64,000 nucleotides of DNA from Pseudoneurospora amorphoporcata (GCA_033297205.1 MU859235.1:1-64000), one strand, 5' to 3'. Numbered from the stretch's first letter, positions 10,321-20,999 are shown. Notes: generated from the letters alone by a model not told the origin. Numbers and translations are program-made.

Positions 10321-12619
10321 ATGTCTGGCTTCGAAATTGCAGGCATCGCTCTGGCCGTTTTACCGCTAGCCGTCGAAGCTTTCAAGGTCTACAAAACCTA
10401 CTTCCCTTCTTCCAAGAAGTTTCAAGAGGACCTCAAGCAACTTGTCCAGGACCTGACGTCGGAGAGGCTTCGGCTTTACAACACCTGCGAGCGGCTCCTT
10501 GGACCCCTTTTGGATCAGACCACGACAGCAAAAGAGCTACTGGAAGACCCCCGTTCTCCCAAATGGAAGAAGATCGGACCTCAATTCGACGCCCAACTTC
10601 GCACGCTTCTGGATGGCACGTACTCCAAGTTTCAGGAGCAGCTTGACGAGATTAACAAGTCTTCTGAGGAGCTGCGATTGAAGCTGAAACTCCCCGATCC
10701 CCGCCTTGATCCAACATACGACCAGGTACATTAAGAGGACCCCCCTTTAAAGAATGATTGTTGTTTATGGCGTAACTGTTGCCTAACCATCTGTTTATGT
10801 TACATCTAGCCACACAAACACTTTTACCAAGACAAGAGGTCAATTCTGAAAGTATGGGCGGCCAGAACTGGCTTTAGTTTGAGAAAGAAGTCGTATGATG
10901 CCATCATAAAGCGGCTGCAACAAAGCAACACTTTTCTCGAAGGCCTTACCGACACTGCCGTCGAGCAGAATATTCCAAGAACGCTCCGCTCAAAGGACCA
11001 CGCCACTAGTCTTCTGCGCGACCTACTCAAGAGTCTTTTCATGGCTCTCGGTGATGCTTCGTCTGGCTGTGCTTGTCCAAGGCCACACGATGTTTACCTA
11101 GAACTCGTGTCCCGGAAAGACTTGTGGTTCGCCAAAGGGTCCGAGTCAGAAGAGGAAGTCGCCAGAGGCAAGATCGACTTTCACCTCGTGTTGAACTCCG
11201 TTAGTCTTCAAATTGACCAAACTGTCGCCGACGGCTCCCTGCGCTTGCAACGCCGTTGGGTCGCTTTTCGGGTGCAATACTGCAACTTTGGCCCTTCATC
11301 TCCTCTCTTATCGCCTACATCTCCATCCAACTCGACAACATCTCTTCCAAACCTTTCTTCGGCCTTGTCCAACAGCCAACAACCTCCACCAAGCTCGGGG
11401 AAAGTCAGCTTTACGGGTCGCGTGAGCTTGCCGGCTGCCATATTGAGGAGTCAACACCGTCATCGTGACCCGCTACATCCTCCGCCGGCAGGTTCGACAA
11501 CGTCCCTTCCATCATACATGTCTGGTGGGCCCGTGGGTCCCATCTCTAGTACCCCGGAAGGTCCCAGGCCAACCAGCTCAGGAAAGTTCAAGTTCAAAGG
11601 TCCGCTCAGGAAACTTCCAGCTTATCTGCTAGAGAAATCCACCAAACCTAGCAAAAAGGTGGCCTTCTCTACAGGGTCCTCATCAGTGGCGACCCTTGCG
11701 AAGACTAGTATCTCAAGTTTCACCAGTCTGGAGCCCACAAAGCTGGTGAATATTTGCGAGATCACCCTCGGCAACAAAGGGAAGAAAGAAGTATCGCCAT
11801 CCGACCAGGACCACTGTCATGGTTGCATCGTGGCTATAGGTCAAGGCCGCAAATTTGCCCTCTACCCACCACGAGAGCAGACTGACAGTAATCTCAAGAC
11901 CCAACAGCAATCCCTTTGCCGAGCCTCTCGACTTCCGAACCACCTTCACCCTTCGGCAAATACTTGACAGTGACCAGCAGGGGAGATATAGAGTTCCGAA
12001 GCCGAGTTTCGCCGACAAAATACGAATGGCAGTTGCCATCTCCACCAGCGTCCTTGACATGGATAGCACGCCTTGGCTGTCCAAGCCCCTCACGCTTGAC
12101 GATATCGTATTCTTGGTGGACAACAGCAGTACGCCCTCTGAAAGGTTCAAACTACGAGCATTCATCTCGAAGCAAGTTCATGGCTCCGCCACTTCTTCGG
12201 AAGCACATGTGGCCAAAATGATGCATCACGACGGCACCGGCAACCCTACGCTTACTCCCAGCCCCCTTTATCCCACCACCTTCTACCGAGGTCTTTTGCT
12301 CTGCCAGCTGATGCTAAAAGATGACCGGATATCCCCTATAGATACAGGGATTGACTTGAAGGCTCACCATGTTCGCATTCCACCTGGCGCAGCCGTCATG
12401 CCAGACAGCATACACCAACGGCTCGTACGAAATGCAAAAAGACTCGCGGCCGAAAATCAAGAAGCGGCCGGGGCTGACTATAAGGATGCCGTGCAATGGT
12501 GCCTTGAAACATACAACAGTGAGAAGGGGTTAGATGATGAGCATTTCAGGAAATTGTTTTACGCTGAGGTGGTAGAGAAGTTGAGGGACAAGTACCAGCC
12601 AAAGGTGCATGATCTTTGA
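10321..12619 (+). pseudogene. Gene B2: DUF7580-type paralogue of B1, broken by a frameshift
   Basis: Exon 1 is 10321-10725 (135 codons) and exon 2 starts at 10810 after an 84-nt intron in the same place and phase as in B1. The first frame runs to a stop at 11967. It loses homology near 11880-11910, after the KFALYPP motif shared with B1. The homologous C-terminal half (PLDFRTTFTLRQIL onward) continues in another frame to 12619. The overlap is too short for a normal intron, so a small indel is the simplest reading; a sequencing error is possible. The C-terminus (AVQWCLETYN ... EVVEKL) is complete here, and shows that the B1 stop is premature. The N-terminal helix MSGFEIAGIALAVLPLAV matches B1. 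Confidence 0.75.
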
Positions 12620-13040
12620 TACGAAATACATGTAGCTTACCTATCCTCCAGTCTACTTCGACTTAATTGCCGGTTAAAACTCCGCAAGATTGTGAAGCCG
12701 TAAACAGGGTACGTGGCACCGGCAGTTGAACATGAGCGTAGTGTAGGGTGCGGGCAGGTTTTCCCTACACCAGGGCACCTACGAACGGCGTGTGCAAGGT
12801 ACTAAGACGAGCGAAGCAGTAAAGGTATGTGAAATAGATAAGATGTGTATATAAGGTATGTTTAAAATCGGATATGTACAACGTCACTCTCTGCCTCCAT
12901 CATCTCTGGTAGGTACACCTCCTATCCGGAGCAATCTCTCCAGAACAAGTATTTACAAGAATTCCCTCTCTCTTCGTAGGTAATCTCATCGTGTCATCAC
13001 TCCCCATCCTTCAACCCCTCTTGAGTCTTGACAACGAAAC
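12620..13040. other. Non-coding region between B2 and the xylanase gene
   Basis: This is the 3' side of two convergent genes. It contains the second copy of the 25-bp motif and nothing else that is recognisable. Confidence 0.5.
12741..12770 (+). repeat. 25-bp dispersed motif, copy 2, forming a hairpin
   Basis: GTGTAGGG (12741-12748) pairs perfectly with CCCTACAC (12763-12770) around a 14-nt loop. Bases 12741-12765 match 199-223 with one difference. The other copy has lost the right arm. Confidence 0.6.
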
Positions 13041-14415
13041 TTACAAGCACTGGCTATAGTAAGGGTTCAACACCTGGCAAGTATACGGGCTCTGGCAAGC
13101 AGTCGGGCCCGACCAGCCACTACCACCACACTGTCCCCAATGCGTCTGCTGCGCACCGCTCGCGGCACTAGTAGTCGTGACGGCGGCCTTGGAAGTAGTA
13201 GTGGGCACCGCCGGGGCGCTGGTAATCGTGCTAGTCCTAAGCGTTGTCGACACAGCAGGGGGATTCGTCGCCTTGGCCGCCAACACAGAGCTAACGCTCG
13301 TCCACGCGGGCTTCTTGCTGAAGTTGCTGTCGTAGAGCAGAGCAGCGCCCTGGCCCGGGAACGTCTGCGGGATCCACGAGTACTTGTCGGTGAAACCCCA
13401 GATGGTGACGCCGACGCAGCCCGGGGCGACGTCCAGGCAGGAACCGACCACGTTGGCGAAGTCGTTAGCCTGGGTGACGAGGGCGGAGGAGGAGGCGGGC
13501 AGGGATGAGTGGCGGATGTCCAGCTCCGTGTAGGCGACTTGGACGCCGAGCGCGGTGAAGCGCTTGAGAACGGTGGCGAGGGAGGAGCGCGAGGGCGTGC
13601 TGCCGACGATGAGGTGGCCTTGGAAACCGACGCCGTCGATGGGGGCGCCGGCGGCTTGGACGATCTTGACGAGCTCGAGGGCCTTGTCGGTCTTGGCGCC
13701 GTTGTACTCGAGGTTGTAGTCGTTGTAGTAGCTGGCTTGGGTTAGTCTTGTTGTTGGGGGTGGTTGATGGAGGGAGGATAGTGTACTCACAGCTTGGTGT
13801 TGGGATCAGCAGCCTTGGCGGCCTTGAAGGCAATGGCAAAGTAATCCGTGTTGAAGGTGCTCAAGAACACGGAAGGGCGCCAGGTGCCATCATCGGCGAC
13901 AGCCTCGTTGACGACATCCCAGGCGTAGCACTGGCCCTTGTAGTGGCCCATGACGTTGTTGATGTGCGTCTCGATAACGGACTGAAGGGTGGTACGGGTC
14001 CAAGAGCCACCCGAGACTGTTTACCCCCTGTCAGTACACCATTCTTTTATCCCCGTTAACTTCATCAGTGGATGTACTCGCCCCAAGAAGGCAACTGGCT
14101 GTACCAAACGAGCGTGTGGCACCTCAAAAGCTGTCCATTCGTCTTGGCAACTCCAGCAACGATATCTCCCGAGGAGTAGGAGAACTGTCCACGGCTGGGC
14201 TCGGTAGCATCCCACTTCTGGCCGTTCTCGGGAACGAGCTGACCGAACTCGCTCTTGTTGTTGAGGATGTTGCGGTAGGTGGTGTCCGAGTTGATGTTGC
14301 CCTCGGAGCCGCATGTACCGAAGTACTTGAGACCGGCAGCGACGGCGAGGTCGTTGAGCTGGGCGGTAACGCCGGCCGCGGCGAAGACGACGGAGAGAAC
14401 GGTGGGGAGATGCAT
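13041..14415 (-). CDS. Secreted GH10 endo-1,4-beta-xylanase with C-terminal CBM1
   Basis: Exons are 14415-14082, 14016-13791 and 13731-13041; the product is 416 aa. Residues 1-18 form a signal peptide. The GH10 barrel follows, with the acid/base Glu in WDVVNEA (about E149) and the nucleophile in YTELDIRH (about E256). A Ser/Thr-rich linker leads to a fungal-type CBM1 with its conserved Cys (HWGQCGG ... YYSQCL) at about 384-416. The enzyme would act outside the cell on xylan, with the CBM1 binding cellulose. Intron 1 (65 nt) keeps the conserved frame only if spliced at a GC donor (G|GCGAGT) with an ACTGAC branch and CAG acceptor. Intron 2 (59 nt) is ordinary GT-AG. A TATA-like element lies about 105 bp upstream of the ATG. 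Confidence 0.95.
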
Positions 14416-14518
14416 GTTGAATGTTGGCTGGTGGGTGACTGACCGGAGGAGGAAGAAGCGGTTGTACCTGGGGAGGAAAAGGCTCGAGAGATCCGAGGAG
14501 GGAGGTCACGATAGGGGT

Positions 14519-14524
14519 CTTATA
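14519..14524 (-). promoter_or_regulatory. TATA-like box of the xylanase gene
   Basis: TATAAG on the minus strand, about 105 bp upstream of the xylanase start codon, is suited to a strongly induced secreted enzyme. No carbon-response site was assigned. Confidence 0.45.
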
Positions 14525-14975
14525 CTCCTGTCGTCCTACAGGTGGGCGCCGTGATCGTGGTACGTCTGGATCATTCCATGTCGGTCATCTCCAGTTCTCA
14601 TCCCTGGATGCGCTCCCCCGCAAGATCTCGCCATGCTCAATCTTTCCATCCTGGCAGCCTCCCTTGTCATCAACGCCGGACCAGGACAAAGAAGCATTTA
14701 CCTCAGACCGAGGAAGGACCTAGCTCCACACCCATGGATGGACCGTTGTCACAGTGTTGGTCGAAATAAAACCGACGTTCCCAACTTCGCTGGCCTTCTA
14801 ATGGAGCGCTTGTATAAACTATTGGCCTCTGGCGGCTCTCAGATTCCCCATCTCCCACATATCATGCGCAGAACCCCGGATTTGGTTTCTTGTCCTAGTC
14901 CTTTTCGTGCAGTGCCTCATCGGAGTCCGGTCCGTGCAGCATTTGGATCGGAAAGGCCCAGTCCCTATCCCGATT

Positions 14976-15121
14976 GGGGGGGGGGGGGGGGGGGGGGGCC
15001 GGGGGGGGGGGGGGGGCCGGGGGGGGACCTGTTTTTAAAGGGGGTTTTTGGGGCCCCCCCCCCGGGCCCCCGTTTTTTAATAAAAAATGTTTTTGATGTG
15101 GGNNNNNNNNNNGCCCCCCCG
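14976..15121. other. Assembly gap (10 N) flanked by homopolymer artefacts
   Basis: Runs of G up to about 22 long, then stretches of C and T/A, surround ten N at 15103-15112. Nothing else in the window looks like this. It reads as low-quality read ends at a contig join, so the local sequence and the distance across it are unreliable. Confidence 0.85.
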
Positions 15122-16093
15122 CCCGCCCCGATAGGGTCGCTGGTCCTACGCGTCGGTCCATGTGATTTCAAGGGGTGTTGAGGGCGCCACGACCGGGGAC
15201 CCGGATTTGAATTCACATAGATGTGCTTCTGGAGGTTGCCTCCAGCCCGCTTTCTGCTTTCGATTTTCTGCTTAGCATGAACCATCCTCCTTCTTTCCCG
15301 GTTGTGTTTCCCTTCCATTCCAGTTTTCCACGTGGGAACATGAAAGTTTTGGCTAAATTGCTAGTTGAGACGTCCCGATGCAACGGTGCACCGATACCGT
15401 CTCGGTATTTCTTCCATTTTCGTCCACGGGAGCTAGCGATCTTACCTCCGTGAATGCAAAGATGAAGCAGTGGTCCGGTAGTGGTTGCACGGCGTTAGCG
15501 ACTACAACTCTACAAGCGAGGTTAGCGAGGACTCATCACGATGTTTCGCCATCGGCAGTTGTGTCCTGTGATGATGAGTGGTGACTGTGAACTGTTTCTC
15601 TCTTCCATCTTAGTTCTAATGCTCACCGAGGTTGAGGGAGGCAGTGAGGCCCCAGATAAAAAGAGACAAAAAAAACACTGATTGTCGATTGCTCCTGTAA
15701 CTGGTATATCCAAGATCCAAAAACCAACCTCCTATTAGGTTCCTGTACCGTCCATATCTTTTTTTCTTTTTCCAATCCAGTCCAGTCCTTTTTCTTTCCC
15801 CCAGGGCATCGCGCACTCACCCTCCACAAAAAAACCCAAAGCAACAGAAAGTTGTACAAGGATTGAAGCTCGCCCAACAACAAAAGAAGAGAATTTGATG
15901 AAACATTCCAGTCTGTGTCCATTGTTTCCGACCATCTCCCATCTAATCCACTCCACTCCACTCACCATACAAGTGCCATCAACCAGTGCCTTCTCATTAC
16001 ACTCCAATCGTTCCCAAGCTCCATTGATGGCCTAAAAGCCGACAATAACAAAACTAGATCGAACCTCGACATCTCCGGTGAGGCAGGACAAGC
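15122..16093. other. Non-coding region after the gap
   Basis: No coding sequence is supported. It contains the 3' flank of the small secreted protein gene and short pyrimidine tracts. Confidence 0.5.
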
Positions 16094-16618
16094 TTACTCC
16101 CGCTTAACTCTCAACTTCCTCGCAAACCCGCCCAAGAAAGCATCAACATTTCCCTCCCCTTGGCCGCCGGCGACAGCAACATTATCACCGCTCGCAGCAT
16201 CTCCTCCCGCAGCAGCATTAGCATCAGCATTGGCATTAGCATTATCGCCACTCGCTCCATCAGCGTTGGCATCAGCATTTCCGTCACCCTCCTGGGCATC
16301 GTCAACCCCATCGCCATCGGCATCCGCATCAGCGTTGGTATCGTTGCCATCATCAGCAGCGTTGTTGTTGGCACCCTGGCCGCCGGCGGCAGCGGTAGTG
16401 GCGGCGGCGCTCTGTGTCAGGCCGGCGAATTGGCGCTTGTCGTGGCCGAGGGCGTGCAAGAAGCGCTTGCCGTTGGCGGAGGCGGCGGCGGTCACGACGG
16501 TCACGCCGGTGGGTAAAGTCACGCCCGAGGGGATGGTGACGCCGGAGGGGAGGGAGACGGTGATGGCGTCGATGGAGCCGGCGGCGGCGAGGAGGAAGGC
16601 GAGGGTGGTGGGCTTCAT
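16094..16618 (-). CDS. Small secreted Asp/Asn/Ala/Gly-rich protein
   Basis: A single exon encodes 174 aa. The N-terminus is a good signal peptide, followed by short repeats of PSGVT/PTGVT at about 24-40. Two dibasic KR sites (GKR and HDKR, about 52 and 61) look like Kex2 cleavage sites. The rest is low complexity, dominated by alternating Asn/Asp/Ala/Gly, and ends in LRVKRE. No family is recognised. A secreted or wall-associated role is inferred from composition. A longer frame on the opposite strand (15915-16703) is taken as a shadow, since it has no signal or domain. A TATTTAA box lies about 210 bp upstream. Confidence 0.65.
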   Translation of the reverse strand: MKPTTLAFLLAAAGSIDAITVSLPSGVTIPSGVTLPTGVTVVTAAASANGKRFLHALGHDKRQFAGLTQSAAATTAAAGGQGANNNAADDGNDTNADADADGDGVDDAQEGDGNADANADGASGDNANANADANAAAGGDAASGDNVAVAGGQGEGNVDAFLGGFARKLRVKRE

Positions 16619-16825
16619 GGTTGCTCGAGTTGGTGGTGAAAAGTGCTTGTTGGTTGTTTTTACCTCTAGGGAGGTAGGTGAGGTTCAAGCGAGTGCCCTT
16701 TGAGCTTTTTGAGGTTTGCTGAGGTGCTGTTCTTCGGGTTCGGTAGGTGGTTGAAAGAACCAAAGCGGTGAGCTGAAGGATGATGATGAGGAAGTGATGG
16801 ACTGAGAGGTTGAGTTGTGACGCAG

Positions 16826-16832
16826 TTAAATA
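16826..16832 (-). promoter_or_regulatory. TATA-like box of the small secreted protein gene
   Basis: TATTTAA on the minus strand lies about 210 bp upstream of the start codon at 16618. Confidence 0.35.
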
Positions 16833-18227
16833 GGGGATCGATGACAGTGGTCTCCTCATCTTGCAAAGCCTGGAGCGGCCGACTCGGACTCCGACATGTC
16901 CGGGCCACTCGTTCGCTCCGTCACTGAAGCGTCTTGCACCACGCCATCTCACAACCTTCGCAGTCCCAAGGAGGCACTGCTGCATTTGCTTCCGGCCCTT
17001 TTTGTCTGGAGTTGGGGAGTTCAATGGCACACTGAACGTGGAGTCCTTGGCTGTTGCGATTTTGACGCGTTCTCTCTTAACTCCATCTCCTGCTCGTTTC
17101 TGCGGCTCTGCTGGAGGCTCCCGTTGAACCTCAGGCTTCCATTGGATCAAGATTGTGTCTCTCGCACCCAAAGATCATACCACTGACTCCTACTCAGCCC
17201 TGTGGATGCAGCAAAGCCTACCTAGTCCGTGACTGGACGTCCCGCTGCTCGCGTTCGACCTTGCTAGGTGTAAGTGTGATTGGCATGCGGTGTCGATGAG
17301 CTAAAACCTTTCGACCATCGCAGAGCGCTCCTGAAGACGGTTGGAAAACGGGGTAGAGATCGAGTCTGGTGAACACGTGAATATTGTGAAGCTTGGGAAG
17401 TTGTTAGTAGAAGTGCCGCGGCAAAGACGTTCTGATTCCAAGGCGGTGATAAAGCTGAACATCAGCTATGCAGTCCAACGGCCGAGAGCCGCACCGGATG
17501 AGACGATTCAGTTGAAGTTGGACCGGGCCTAGTGTCCCCGAGATGCACGCGGCAAACCATTGTTGCGTGCGGCTAATGTAGGTATGCACGGCGGCAATGA
17601 TGCGCGCTTGTTGACATTCAATCGCCATCATCATCAGACAGCGGAGAGCAGAGGTGTCAAGGACCAAATCATCAACAACATGCGACCTCATTTCCAACCA
17701 GGACCTCGGGCCGCTCCCGCCGTCCACCGAAAAGGCTGGTCCAGTGAGTCTCGTGAGGGATCATGGGAGCAGCTTCACGGCTTCCTTGATAGCAACCACC
17801 TTCCAGAATCCACGGTGCCGTAAGTCCTCCGCGACTGGACGCCCCGGCCTTGTCTTTTTCCCACAGACGTCGATAACAACGAAAGCTCACGACTGACCAC
17901 TAGATGAAGTAATGAACCAGTTTCGGGATCAATATTGGCCATGCATAGCTTCCCATATCAGGGCTTCCATCAGACTGATAAGCTGGGATTCAATCAATGG
18001 CGATGGTGGTGGGTATATGGAAAAGCAACACGGAGATGGGGAACCCCTCTCATAGCTGTTGATGGTCTTTGTTTCCAACGAAGCACTTGCTTGTTGGATG
18101 ACCTTTGCTTGTCGATAACCTCGAGGTAGGTATCCATCCTCCCGTCCCTCACTTGACCAGGAGAACATCAGCTTGACCTGATAATTCGATCACTTGATCA
18201 AGAAAACCACCACAGAAAAACCGCAAG
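16833..18227. other. Non-coding region
   Basis: 1.4 kb without a supported gene. Short frames occur but none has domain features or coherent splice structure. Confidence 0.5.
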
Positions 18228-18941
18228 ATGACCGCCAACGAAAAGAGATGGTTGTGGCATTGGCGTATGTCCCTGCACCCCTTCACCCCTTCAACCTTGC
18301 CCTGTTGTGTCCTCCGAGCTGAGCTGACAAGCCGACCACAACAGCACACCTTGCAACAACTTGTCTCGTCCTTTTGACCCTCGGCTTTCTCCTCTCGACC
18401 CTCTTCGCCGGCCCCTTGTCGCACCTCTACGGTCGCCGTCCTGCCCTTTTGCTGGCATCGGCACTTGTTCGGCCGCCGCCTTGTACGTCGGTTGAATGAT
18501 CCTCGGCATCGGGAACGGGTTCCTCGTGACCTTGTCCAACATGTATTGTGCGGAAGTGGCGCCGCCGCATCTGAGGGGTGTCATGGTTGCGCTGTTTTTC
18601 AGAATGGGTCTGCGTGGGACTGGAAGCGTCAAGAGGCTGGCGAGTACGGTTGGGCCGTTGGATATGTTCGGCGGGAGTGACCTTGGTCGAACGCTGATGA
18701 CGACGGGAGCGGTGGTGCCTGGCAGGGCATGTTCATGTTGGGTATGTATGGCCATCTCGGCGACGGCGGAACCAGGGACGAGGAGGGGTCGAGACAGTCT
18801 GGTGGCGTGTAGTGCGTTGTTCAACTTTGCGTATAATGCGTTTGTGGGCATCGCGAGTTACCCGGTGGCAACGGAGCCGGTGGAGCACGAGGCTGCGGTC
18901 GTACAGTACACGGTCGGGGGGCGGCCATCAGCCTTGGCTTA

Positions 18942-18954
18942 GGTATTTCTTGGC
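18942..18954 (+). repeat. Target site duplication, left copy
   Basis: GGTATTTCTTGGC is repeated exactly at 21000-21012, on the other side of the LINE derivative. Confidence 0.9.
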
Positions 18955-20999
18955 TTTTTGTTGTTGTTGTTGTTGTTATTTTTAACGTCTACTTCCGCCT
19001 CCCGTAGGGCATGAGACGTGCCACATCGGTGAGTCTAGCGTACAAAATTATGAGCAGTGCCCTAACTGTCCACCGAGACCATTAACCCGAGGGCAACCCG
19101 AGGCCTATTGCCAGTGTAAATCACGTGTTGCCCATAGCGTAAACGCGGCCCAACACTTCCAGTCTAATCGCCCAATGAGCGAGCCGCCAGTCTGTGGCGA
19201 GACCTGTATAACAAAGGAAAAGACATAAGAAAGGGCATAATCACTCCTCCCCGTTCTCTCTCTCACTCTCCTCCTCCCGCAAAGCCTCCCCCGTCTCCTT
19301 TCACGGTGAACTAGCTTGTCCCAGTCCACCGTAAACCTCTCAATGTTGTGGCCGTGGCCAACCTCCACCTTATAGGCCAGCGGCCCTCTTAGAGGGCGTT
19401 TTGTGGCGGCTAGAGCGGCGGACTACATTATCGGAAAACGTGTGCTCGCTCAACTGGACCACTATTATATCCTCATCAGCTGAGGGCTGGCTCTGGTCAG
19501 AGCGGTCGGAGTTCTCGTGGCCGGAGGGGCCGGAACTATGGCTGGGCAGCTCGTCGGAAGACGTGGCGGTATCTTCCTGGCTGTCGGGGGGGGCGGCGCG
19601 GTCGTATTTCCTGGTGAAAAGAATACCGCCGTCACGGCGTATCTTATTCCGTTGTTGAGGGGTCGGGCGGGTGACGGTATCTCGTTGGCGCTTTGGGCGC
19701 ATAGGACACTCGGCATGGGTGGACTCAAAAGGGCCACGGCAGTTGGCGCATTGAGTGTGACGGTCACATTCACCGTGGGCAGTATATCCGCATTGTGGGC
19801 ATTTTGCAGCGCGAGCGCACCCTCTACGGCCATGCCACTTAAAGTATTTTGTATATTGGTCTAGTGGGCGGCGTTTCTGGACGAGGCGGCTAATGTTACT
19901 AATGTTAAAAAGACGGAAAGGAGAGACAGGCCTTTCAAAGGAGATAAGCCAGGTTGCGTAGGCCTCGCCAGGCTGATAGTACTGGGAGGGACGAAGGGCG
20001 ACAGGCTCTTGGCCGGCTTGGACTAGGACCTCGTCCTTAATAGTAGCGGTAGTGCTAATAGGGACGGTACAATCCTGTATCGTTATAGGCACATTCTGGA
20101 CGGCGTAGGTGACCCATTTTTTGGGCACTTCGACTTGGACGCAGCCGAAATGGGTACTAATCTTATCTTTGTGGGCTAGGAGGGTCTGGCGGACAGCGTC
20201 ATCCTTAGGCACGAAGGTAAAACCAGAAGGGACCTTATAGTAACTAGGGATGTCCGTGGGGGCGAGGCGGAAAAGAAATTGAACCCTTTTGCGAATAAGG
20301 TAGGCGTCGTTGTTGGCGAAATCGGAATCCTTCTTAAGTCGTAGGAAGACACGGCCGTCACTCTGGGGTATAGGAGGCGGGGCGGCCTTACGGATAGGGC
20401 TAGAGCGGGGAGTAGAGCGGGAGGCTGAGGCGGAGTTTACGCCCTTGGCGGCTGTTTCTGCGAATGTAACGGGTCCTTTACTTGTTGTGGCTGGGGTAGA
20501 CAGGGTTGGGGATGCAGAGCTTTTCTGCAGGGCGGCAGTTATGGTCCGTGCGAGGTGTTTGGCCTCGCGGGCGTGGGCAGGTGAGATGACGGAGAAGCGG
20601 GCGAGCTCAGAGTCGAGGAGAGTGGTAAAGGAGCGATAGATTTCCGCTTTTGCGAGAGCTTCGGAGATGAAGGTCTCTGCGATGGACGAGATGGGTCTAG
20701 TGGTGATGGCTGTGGTGGTGGTGTGGGCGTGACGGGCTTCCTCGTCCGTAGTCCGGGCTCTTTTGGCCGACTGCGCCGTCTTGGAGGGCGGGGGCGGGAC
20801 GCAAAAGATGTCCGGCAAAGGAGTAACCGGTATTATGGCCGGCGGCGGTGGTTTGGGGGCCCCAGAGGGCGAGGGCGTAGACATTTCGTCGCTGCGGTTG
20901 TTGAGATATCGACCGTAAAAACGGCGATTTGGGTGGTGTTAAGAATTATGCGGGCAACCAAGCGTTAAGACTAACACTTGGCGCCAAGACTTTTGGTTG
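18955..20999 (-). mobile_element. ORF1-only (half-LINE) Tad-like retroelement
   Basis: Read on the minus strand, the element has a 115-bp 5' UTR, ORF1 (20884-19370), about 390 bp of 3' sequence and an AAAAATAAC(AAC)n tail at 18980-18955. It is bounded by a perfect 13-bp target site duplication, so both ends are real and the element inserted as a 2,045-bp unit. No endonuclease or reverse transcriptase reading frame is present. Its 5' end coincides with the 5' end of the copy at 1-150. LINE copies usually lose the 5' end, so an intact 5' end with no ORF2 suggests an internally deleted or ORF1-only non-autonomous family moved in trans. Confidence 0.85.
19370..20884 (-). CDS. LINE ORF1: gag-like protein with zinc knuckles
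   Basis: An intact 504-aa frame. The N-terminus is Pro/Ser-rich. A central region of about 170-330 precedes two Cys/His knuckles near 375-415 (CPQCGYTAHGEC and CANCRGPFESTHAEC), the pattern of ORF1 proteins in Tad/R1-type LINEs, which bind the element RNA. The C-terminus is acidic and Ser-rich, ending in a basic tail. The stop is TAA. A short frame right after it (19368-19105, GTG start) has a basic stretch that might be the tail of a deleted ORF2, but this is not certain. The frame carries no nonsense mutations, so the copy is young or has escaped RIP. Confidence 0.85.
   Translation of the reverse strand: MSTPSPSGAPKPPPPAIIPVTPLPDIFCVPPPPSKTAQSAKRARTTDEEARHAHTTTTAITTRPISSIAETFISEALAKAEIYRSFTTLLDSELARFSVISPAHAREAKHLARTITAALQKSSASPTLSTPATTSKGPVTFAETAAKGVNSASASRSTPRSSPIRKAAPPPIPQSDGRVFLRLKKDSDFANNDAYLIRKRVQFLFRLAPTDIPSYYKVPSGFTFVPKDDAVRQTLLAHKDKISTHFGCVQVEVPKKWVTYAVQNVPITIQDCTVPISTTATIKDEVLVQAGQEPVALRPSQYYQPGEAYATWLISFERPVSPFRLFNISNISRLVQKRRPLDQYTKYFKWHGRRGCARAAKCPQCGYTAHGECDRHTQCANCRGPFESTHAECPMRPKRQRDTVTRPTPQQRNKIRRDGGILFTRKYDRAAPPDSQEDTATSSDELPSHSSGPSGHENSDRSDQSQPSADEDIIVVQLSEHTFSDNVVRRSSRHKTPSKRAAGL

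Noticed and set aside
15915..16703. 262-aa plus-strand frame over the small secreted protein
   Set aside because: No signal peptide or domain; its Ala/Ser/Pro composition mirrors the repeats of the minus-strand gene.
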